This document shows, in pieces, positions 57,813-64,000 of a stretch of 64,000 bases of DNA; position 1 is the stretch's first letter, and every line of letters starts with the position of its first letter. Location: contig JBDRGV010000051.1 in assembly GCA_043817405.1 (NCBI GenBank), positions 1 through 64,000 on the forward strand, given 5' to 3'. The DNA comes from GCA-2686295 sp043817405 (GTDB lineage: Archaea > Nanobdellota > Nanobdellia > Woesearchaeales > GCA-2686295). A program made the translations under genes and the position numbers. The notes below the pieces were generated by a model. That model was not told the DNA's origin, did not search any database, and saw only the letters and a program-made list of their open reading frames with translations.

Positions 57813-57828
57813 ATTTAAGAGGAAATTT

Positions 57829-59760
57829 ATGAAATTTAAAACATTCACACTGGACAAATTCCAAGAAGATTCAATTATAGCAATTGAAAATAACAAGTCA
57901 GTTCTAGTCTCAGCACCAACCGGCTCTGGAAAAACATTAATCGCAGATTATATCATAGACAAATTCCTAAAAGAAAACTCAAGAATCATTTATACCGCAC
58001 CAATAAAAGCCCTGTCAAACCAGAAATACAAAGAATTCACAGACTCCTACGGCAAAGACAAAATCGGTTTAATCACAGGCGATTTAGTTATCAATCCAGA
58101 CGCACAAATATTGATAATGACCGCCGAAGTATACAGAAACATGACCATTGTCAATGATTACGCCCTGGATTCGGTTGCCTATTGCATAATGGATGAAATC
58201 CACTACATAAGCGATTACGAAAGAGGTCATGTGTGGGAAGAATCAATAATTTTTAGTCCAAAACACATAAACTTTTTATTTCTTTCAGCAACAATCCCCA
58301 ACGCAGAAGAATTTGCATCATGGATTGAAAGCATAAGAGAAACTCCTGTCCAGGTCATAAAGTCAGACGTTAGACCGGTTCCTTTAGAAAGAAAATTCTA
58401 TGATTCAGAAATAGGACTTGCAACCCTTGATGAGATACAAAACAAAAAAGAACTGGATAAATATCCTGACTATAAACATTCCATGAGAGGAAAATATAGA
58501 TCCGCAAGAGTTCAAAAACCAGACTTCAGAAATCTCATAGCAGAACTTGGAGATAAACTTCCATGCATATACTTCGTTTTTTCAAGAGCAAAAACAATGG
58601 ACTATGCAGCAATTCTCGCAACTAAAAAACAATACTTATCACCGGAAGAACAAAAAAAAGCAATATCCATTGCAAGCAACGAATTCAATAAACTGAATAA
58701 AGAAGTACTTTCTTTGAAAACAACACAGAAACTAAGAGCATGCATCCCTAAAGGAGTTGCTTTCCACAATGCAGGAATACTTCCAGAGTTAAAGCACATC
58801 GTTGAAAAACTCTTTTCAGAAGGATTAATTAAAGTATTATTTGCAACCGAAACCTTCGCAGTCGGAATAAACATGCCTGCAAAAACCGTCTGCTTTGACA
58901 GTCTAAGAAAATATACAGATACAGGCTTTAGATACCTGACATCCAAAGAATACTTTCAAATCTCAGGAAGAGCCGGCAGAAGAGGAATTGATAAAAAAGG
59001 ATTGTCGGTTGCAATGATTTTTCGCCCAGGCACAGAAATAGATAGAATAAAAGAATTCACCACCGCAGATGTGTTGCCATTAAAATCACAATTCAAACTA
59101 ACATACAACACTGTTTTGAATATGATTAATCAGCACACAGCCGAAGAAAACACTAAAATTCTAACCATGAATTTCTTCACGTACCAAACACTCAAAGGTG
59201 CAACGTCAAATAGACTACTGGGATCAATAAAGGCTCGATTCACAAAAGCAACAAAACTATTGACCGGACTGGGATATATAAAAAATGATAAACTAACAAA
59301 CCTGGGAATATTCACAACGAAAATATTCGGAGATGAACTGGAAGTTTCCCAAATATTCAACGGTGAAATAAACCTTGATGAATATACAATATTGCTGCTG
59401 CTTGCATCACTGGAATATGAAGGTAAAAGAGACACTAAATTCTACAAAACATTCGGAGACTCCAGATCAAGAAAACTCTTTAACAAAATACAAGAAAACC
59501 CCCTACTCAGAAGAGGACTGTGGTCTCGAAACATTGACAAGATGACTGCAATTATTCACCCACTATACAATCAAAAAAAGTTCCTTGAAATACTAAAAAA
59601 CACCACCATGCTCGAAGGCGACCTAATAAGAATTCTGATGCGTGTAATGGACAAACTAGAACAAATAGGCAAAGCGACCAACAATGACAAACACAAAGCA
59701 ATGGTTAATAACTGCAAAGAAATAATCAAGAAATCACTAGAAGGAATACATTTGTTCTAA
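57829..59760 (+). CDS. Ski2-like DExH-box helicase
   Basis: 643 residues. Motif I SAPTGSGKT (28-36), motif II MDEIH (121-125), motif III SATIP and motif VI QISGRAGRRGID are complete. After the two RecA domains comes a helical part with IKARFTKATKLLTGLGYI, suggesting a winged-helix/ratchet region as in Ski2/Mtr4 or Hel308. It could act in RNA turnover or DNA repair. The leader carries a strong hairpin. Confidence 0.85.
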   Translation: MKFKTFTLDKFQEDSIIAIENNKSVLVSAPTGSGKTLIADYIIDKFLKENSRIIYTAPIKALSNQKYKEFTDSYGKDKIGLITGDLVINPDAQILIMTAEVYRNMTIVNDYALDSVAYCIMDEIHYISDYERGHVWEESIIFSPKHINFLFLSATIPNAEEFASWIESIRETPVQVIKSDVRPVPLERKFYDSEIGLATLDEIQNKKELDKYPDYKHSMRGKYRSARVQKPDFRNLIAELGDKLPCIYFVFSRAKTMDYAAILATKKQYLSPEEQKKAISIASNEFNKLNKEVLSLKTTQKLRACIPKGVAFHNAGILPELKHIVEKLFSEGLIKVLFATETFAVGINMPAKTVCFDSLRKYTDTGFRYLTSKEYFQISGRAGRRGIDKKGLSVAMIFRPGTEIDRIKEFTTADVLPLKSQFKLTYNTVLNMINQHTAEENTKILTMNFFTYQTLKGATSNRLLGSIKARFTKATKLLTGLGYIKNDKLTNLGIFTTKIFGDELEVSQIFNGEINLDEYTILLLLASLEYEGKRDTKFYKTFGDSRSRKLFNKIQENPLLRRGLWSRNIDKMTAIIHPLYNQKKFLEILKNTTMLEGDLIRILMRVMDKLEQIGKATNNDKHKAMVNNCKEIIKKSLEGIHLF

Positions 59761-59809
59761 AATTCTTAATAAAGAAAACTTTTTATAATATAACATGTTT
59801 TCTATGCCT

Positions 59810-61255
59810 ATGAAAAAATTATTTTTAGTAATACTAATATTTTTGTTGATTCCTTTTTCTTTTGCAGTAACTCCCGTTGATGTTGGCATTTGTGATAAAA
59901 GCTTGGAAGCAGCCGATGCACAGGTTCAAAGCTGCATCGATACCTGTACCATTGAAAGTAAACCTGCATTGGATGCCTATAATATAAAACAAGCAGAGTT
60001 GGAAGGTATTTCTAATGATCCTGTGAACAACTGTGAAGGCTACGCCGCATGTAGTTCATTCTGCCAAAATAAAGACTATGGATTTGATCCTGACGATGAA
60101 ACTCTTAATCCTGCAATAGTTCTTAGTGCTATGGCATCATGTTTAGAAGAAACATGTCCTGACGCAATAGCCACCTGTGAAGCTCGAAAGGTTCAACTTC
60201 AACAGGGAATAGGTAATGACTTTTATTATGCTTACAAATGTGTTTGTGAAAGCTGTATTTTACCAGGATGCAGATATCAAAAGATGAGTGCCTGTGCTGA
60301 ACTAACAGGTTTTTGTGATGAAGTAAGAAAATCTGCTTTTAACGCAGCATATGGAAGTTCTGTTAAATCTTGGATTGGTTGTAATAGTTCAACAACAAAC
60401 ATTGCAATTCTAACTAAAATTGGAACCGCCGGATTAACCGGAGATACAAAAGAACCAAAAAAAGAACCCGAACCAGATCCTAAAATAACAACTCCAGATA
60501 ATAAGCCAATCACAACACCAAAAGAACCAGAGAAAAAGCTAACCGTGAAACAAGAACAGAAAAAACAAGAAAACCAACAGCAAATTCAAAAAATAAAAAA
60601 CAAACCAAAAGTTGAAGTTATTGAAGTAAATACTCCTGAAGGAAAAAAAGAAATTATTCTTAACAATCCTGATAATTCAAAACCAGACATTGTTGATAAG
60701 GCCAAGTATCACTTAAAAAACGAAATAAAAACATCAATATCAGACAAAATTGGAGACATACCCATAATTGGACCCTACAAGGATTACATTGTTAAATTCT
60801 TTGAGGATCAACAGAGTGATGAAACAAAAACAACTGACACTCAAATTCAACTTGGATCTTCTAAAAAGGGGGCTCAATTATTTAATATGGTAGATGGAAC
60901 TGGTGATAAAGAACTATCCTTGTCTCCTGGGAAAAATCTAATACCTTCAACTCCCCTGACAAAACCCTATGAATGGGTACTAAATGAATTAGGTTTCGTC
61001 GTTAAAAAATCAATGGCTAAGGGATTAGAAAAAGAATATGCTTTTGCTCTAAATGTCGCAAGACTTCAAAGAGAAAAATATGGTTCAAGCTGGTCTCAAA
61101 CCATTAAGAACACAATCACATTTGTGGGAGAAGAACTAGGCGAAGACCCAGCAGCACAGACTTTGGAATCTTTCTCAAAAAAAGAATATCAAAAACAAGA
61201 CGCAAGAGTTAAGGCATACATTATGCAGATGAAAATGAATGGTGAACTCAAATGA
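59810..61255 (+). CDS. Secreted protein with Cys-rich head and Pro/Lys linker
   Basis: 481 residues. I start at ATG 59810 (MKKLFLVILIFLLIPFSFA), which is about 26 bases from the TATA element. Upstream ATGs at 59795 and 59804 are alternatives. The signal peptide is followed by an outer domain with about 17 cysteines (to residue 200), a charged Pro/Glu/Lys linker (about 220-270) and a helical C-terminal domain. It overlaps the next gene by four bases. Function unknown. Confidence 0.6.
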   Translation: MKKLFLVILIFLLIPFSFAVTPVDVGICDKSLEAADAQVQSCIDTCTIESKPALDAYNIKQAELEGISNDPVNNCEGYAACSSFCQNKDYGFDPDDETLNPAIVLSAMASCLEETCPDAIATCEARKVQLQQGIGNDFYYAYKCVCESCILPGCRYQKMSACAELTGFCDEVRKSAFNAAYGSSVKSWIGCNSSTTNIAILTKIGTAGLTGDTKEPKKEPEPDPKITTPDNKPITTPKEPEKKLTVKQEQKKQENQQQIQKIKNKPKVEVIEVNTPEGKKEIILNNPDNSKPDIVDKAKYHLKNEIKTSISDKIGDIPIIGPYKDYIVKFFEDQQSDETKTTDTQIQLGSSKKGAQLFNMVDGTGDKELSLSPGKNLIPSTPLTKPYEWVLNELGFVVKKSMAKGLEKEYAFALNVARLQREKYGSSWSQTIKNTITFVGEELGEDPAAQTLESFSKKEYQKQDARVKAYIMQMKMNGELK

Positions 61256-62214
61256 AAATTAGAACCATAATATTTTGGTTAATCATTTTAGGTATTGGAT
61301 ATTATCTATACACTCATCCTGCAATCATAGAAGATAATTTGCCCATGCTCGAGAATATTATTGAAAAGGCCAAAGGAGTATTTAACAATGATTCTCCCCA
61401 GGTAAAAGAAATGTCTACATTCATTAAAGATAATGATTTGGAGAGGCTAAAAATAGAAGATGGTGATACTGTATTTATCAGATTTAGCACAGATTCAATG
61501 GTTACCATAAATCAAGAGATATATGATGTTGCGTTGGAAGCCTATGATATTTTTCAAAAACCACTAATAGTAGAAGGATACTTTTTGGAAGAACCATTTT
61601 TCCAATTACAAACAACAAATCCAAATGAAGAAGACACATTATTTTTCACAGACATTAGAACTTCCGAATTTATGATTGAAAATGATATAATGATTTTTGA
61701 TGTGTTTGTTGGAAATGTTGAAGTTAAAGACGATGAAGTTTTAGTCGAAGTTGAATACATTGGACCTGAAGAAGACTTCTTTGCAGACTATGCAGGCATG
61801 TGCTTTGTAATTATTCAGGATGTGCCATGGGTAGAAGACATAACCATAACCTATCTAAAAAAAGATTTATGCCTATCTATGAAAACAACATCAACAAATG
61901 TATTGGAACTTTACGCCGAAGAAATCTCTATGGATAAGTTTCTAGAAAACCTTGAGTTGGAACAATGCGAACCAAAAGAAACATCTGTTGATGAGAACAT
62001 GAATGAATATACGGATGATGGCGATGAAAATATAGCAATGGGAGGTTCGGGTTTAGAATGCTCAACGGATGTTAAACAAGCATACCAAGAATACATTGCA
62101 GCCTATAACAAGCTAGTCTACCTTCAAGGAGATACAGAAGCAGCAGAGGCAGCTTACATTCCCTACAAATTCTACAAAGAGTGCTATGAATCACATCCTG
62201 AAATGGAAGAGTAG
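61252..62214 (+). CDS. Membrane-anchored protein, partner of the preceding
   Basis: 320 residues. One N-terminal membrane helix (5-22) is followed by an acidic outer region of mainly beta structure. The C-terminal part (GSGLECSTDVKQAYQEYIAA and after) has paired cysteines and looks helical. The start overlaps the previous stop as ATGA. The pair is probably a surface complex. No family recognised. Confidence 0.55.
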   Translation: MKIRTIIFWLIILGIGYYLYTHPAIIEDNLPMLENIIEKAKGVFNNDSPQVKEMSTFIKDNDLERLKIEDGDTVFIRFSTDSMVTINQEIYDVALEAYDIFQKPLIVEGYFLEEPFFQLQTTNPNEEDTLFFTDIRTSEFMIENDIMIFDVFVGNVEVKDDEVLVEVEYIGPEEDFFADYAGMCFVIIQDVPWVEDITITYLKKDLCLSMKTTSTNVLELYAEEISMDKFLENLELEQCEPKETSVDENMNEYTDDGDENIAMGGSGLECSTDVKQAYQEYIAAYNKLVYLQGDTEAAEAAYIPYKFYKECYESHPEMEE

Positions 62215-62224
62215 AAAAAATTAA

Positions 62225-63565
62225 TTATAACATATGTTCTCTAAAATAATTCATGCCTTTAGGATATTTGTTGATGTTATCTAATGTTTTCTTGAAGTTA
62301 TCCTTGAGTTTCATGGCTTCTTTCTTTGCAAGCCCCGAAGTTGTTTCATAGCTTATCTTTGGTTCTAGAACGGTCCTTTCTTCTTCGCTAACATTTGTTA
62401 TTCCAAAGAGTTTAGGTGAGTTGAACATCTTCGTGTCATGTTGCAATCCAAAAATGCTTGTTGAAACCAAGTCAATAAACTCTGAGTTTTCTTTCAAGAA
62501 ATCAATGGTGTCTAAGAATTCTTCTTTTGTTTCTGTAGGAAATCCAAACATTATGTAGGTCACATTTTTTATTCCACAAAGATGCGAGTTCTTAAGAACT
62601 TCTTTCACATCCAATACTCTAGTTCCTTTTTTCATAAGGTCAAGAATTCTTTGGTTTCCGGACTCAACACCCCAGATAACCATTGTCAAACCTGCTTTTT
62701 TCAACTTAGCCAACACTTCAGAAGTATACTCTTTTGTCGGTCTCAATTGACAGGTCCATTTTATGTTCAGATCCTTAACAATGTCTGCAAACGCCAATAA
62801 TCTATTAACATGTATCATGTCATCTATCAGGAAAAAATATTTTTGTTTAGATAATTCTATATTTCTCTTAATAATCTCCAAAGGATATTCAACATACTTC
62901 ACATTTTTATGATGGGTGCAAAAAACGCATTGCTTGTAATAACAACTACTGGATGTTTTTATTGGAATAACAATTTCAGGAGTGAAGTATTCCTGCAGGT
63001 TGTAAACGTCGAATTTAGTTTCATAACCAAAATTAAGTTTTGTTCTATCAATTTTTTTCTCATTAACAAAATCCAATAGTTCAACCTCATCGGCCAAAGT
63101 CTTATCGGCGATTAAACTTAGTTTAGCATTAATGGCCGGACCACCAATGACAGTTTTTACTTTGCCTTTCAAAGCTCTGAGCATTGAAAGCGCATAGAAT
63201 GCCTGACTAGAATAAACAATGCTAAACGCGACCACATCGGGCTGCTTATCGATTATTTGTTTAAGTAGCTCATCAAATAGCTCAGGGTTTTTTCCATTGA
63301 CAACCAGTTTGTTATTATCAGAGTAAACCTTTGAACTTTCTTTGAAATAATCGTTAACGATTTTATCATAATTAACCCACTTCTTTTTTTCTTGAAAATA
63401 TTGTTGGTACTTGGGAAATCTTAGTCTGTGAAATTCTAAGTTTAAATCCAGAACATTAACCTCTCCTTGATGGTTTGCTTTTAGAAATGAATACATGCCT
63501 GTTAAAGAAAAAGGCGGACTTGCAGGTGTGCAAAAAGGCAGATAAACAAGTAAAACAGTTTTCAT
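62225..63565 (-). CDS. B12-binding-type radical SAM protein
   Basis: 446 residues from ATG 63565 (MKTVLLVYLPFCTPASPPFS). The N-terminal part resembles a cobalamin-binding domain with SLTGMYSFLKANHQG and VVAFSIVYSSQAF. The radical SAM core has the cluster motif SSCYYKQCVFC (CxxxxCxxC) and the later GVESGNQRILDLMKKGT. Such proteins modify lipids, tRNA or cofactors. It follows the helicase gene on the same strand by seven bases. Confidence 0.85.
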   Translation of the reverse strand: MKTVLLVYLPFCTPASPPFSLTGMYSFLKANHQGEVNVLDLNLEFHRLRFPKYQQYFQEKKKWVNYDKIVNDYFKESSKVYSDNNKLVVNGKNPELFDELLKQIIDKQPDVVAFSIVYSSQAFYALSMLRALKGKVKTVIGGPAINAKLSLIADKTLADEVELLDFVNEKKIDRTKLNFGYETKFDVYNLQEYFTPEIVIPIKTSSSCYYKQCVFCTHHKNVKYVEYPLEIIKRNIELSKQKYFFLIDDMIHVNRLLAFADIVKDLNIKWTCQLRPTKEYTSEVLAKLKKAGLTMVIWGVESGNQRILDLMKKGTRVLDVKEVLKNSHLCGIKNVTYIMFGFPTETKEEFLDTIDFLKENSEFIDLVSTSIFGLQHDTKMFNSPKLFGITNVSEEERTVLEPKISYETTSGLAKKEAMKLKDNFKKTLDNINKYPKGMNYFREHML

Positions 63566-63572
63566 TTTATTA

Positions 63573-64000
63573 TTATGAAATCTCCCTGACATCCAGGTTG
63601 AAAAGTTCCTCGATTTTTTCAAATCTCATGCCATCTTCAGGGCAGACAAAAGTTATTGCGTGACCTTTCTTATCGGTTCTGCCGGTTCTGCCGATTCTAT
63701 GAATGTAAAACTCAGACCTTGTGGGAACATCATAATTAAGCACCAGGTCAACATTGTCAATGTGCAAACCTCTGGCAGCCACATCGGTGGCAACTAGGAT
63801 TTGTATTCTACCACTCTTAAAAAGGTTAAGATGTTTTAACCTTTCATTCTGAGTCAAATTACTGCTAATGGTTTTAACACTAAACTTATTATCGAGAAGA
63901 AATTTAGTTATTCCATCACATTTAAGTTTGGTATTGCAGAAAATCAATACTTTCTGAATCATCTCATCAGAAAACAATCTAAGAAGAGTCTTGTTCTTAT
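63573..64000 (-). CDS. DEAD-box RNA helicase, C-terminal part (partial)
   Basis: The frame is open to the window edge. It shows the second RecA domain: VLIFCNTKLKCDGITKFL, motif V LVATDVAARGLHIDNV and motif VI YIHRIGRTGRTDKKG. The N-terminal domain lies beyond the window. It is the promoter-proximal partner of the radical SAM gene. An RNA-remodelling role is likely. Confidence 0.85.
   Translation of the reverse strand, partial: KNKTLLRLFSDEMIQKVLIFCNTKLKCDGITKFLLDNKFSVKTISSNLTQNERLKHLNLFKSGRIQILVATDVAARGLHIDNVDLVLNYDVPTRSEFYIHRIGRTGRTDKKGHAITFVCPEDGMRFEKIEELFNLDVREIS

Noticed and set aside
1..64000. tRNA, rRNA or CRISPR array
   Set aside because: In this AT-rich sequence GC-rich stable RNAs should stand out. 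I saw no cloverleaf-like GC-rich block and no regularly spaced repeat array. A tRNA scan would settle this; short or split tRNAs could be missed by eye.

Overview
The window looks like chromosome of a small-genome archaeon, most likely from the DPANN radiation (Woesearchaeota/Pacearchaeota-like). The base composition is AT-rich and genes are densely packed on both strands. Most isolated genes have an archaeal TATA box about 25-28 bases before the ATG, so their transcripts would be leaderless. Genes inside operons instead carry GGTG/GGAGG ribosome-binding sites or overlapping ATGA stop/start junctions. Family content is archaeal: archaeal-type NMN adenylyltransferase, a bacterio-opsin-activator (HTH_10) regulator, DUF5320/DUF134 proteins, a Ski2-like helicase, and a PGF-pre-PGF-type surface protease. 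No rRNA, tRNA, CRISPR array, integrase or transposase was recognised. The lineage is an inference from these traits.

Positions 1-9207 hold the tail of an upstream gene and then one long + strand operon. It encodes the whole nicotinamide-to-NADP salvage route: nicotinate phosphoribosyltransferase, nicotinamidase, NAD synthetase fused to a Nudix domain, NMN/NaMN adenylyltransferase and NAD kinase. Interleaved are a Hanks-type protein kinase, a VWA-domain protein, a pyruvate-kinase-like protein and an ADP-ribosylglycohydrolase. The operon starts with an unusually long leader that can fold into hairpins. This NAD salvage plus signalling cluster is the strongest candidate for an undescribed system here.

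Positions 9200-25800 are mostly small conserved or hypothetical genes: an arginase-like protein, a SufE and a SufE-like paralogue lacking the catalytic cysteine, a tandem cytoplasmic/lipoprotein paralogue pair, a 2H phosphoesterase, rubrerythrin, a metallophosphoesterase, a DUF5320-DUF5320-DUF134-CcdA operon, tRNA 2-selenouridine synthase and an arrestin-like protein.

Positions 25900-42200 are an accessory stretch rich in toxin-antitoxin-type modules (PIN/RHH, DUF4258/zinc-finger, MNT-HEPN, RelE/RHH, two Fic proteins), small regulators and decayed gene fragments. Several promoters here share operator-like motifs: a CCGGAAATNNTCCG element at six promoters, an identical 24-base promoter at two toxin-like loci, an inverted repeat straddling the TATA box of one Fic gene, and a GGTATATACC-type motif before an HTH_10 regulator and two membrane-protein paralogues.

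Positions 42200-57600 concern the cell envelope and ions: a lipoprotein plus a 1312-residue thermolysin-like surface protease flanked by a 24-base direct repeat, an ArsR-CBS-P-type ATPase operon, MscS, CorA, LemA-HtpX, a tiny Asp-rich peptide with a foldable leader, a circularly permuted GTPase and a CPA2 antiporter. Positions 57600-64000 carry a Ski2-like helicase behind a strong leader hairpin, a secreted/membrane protein pair, a radical-SAM protein and the end of a DEAD-box RNA helicase.
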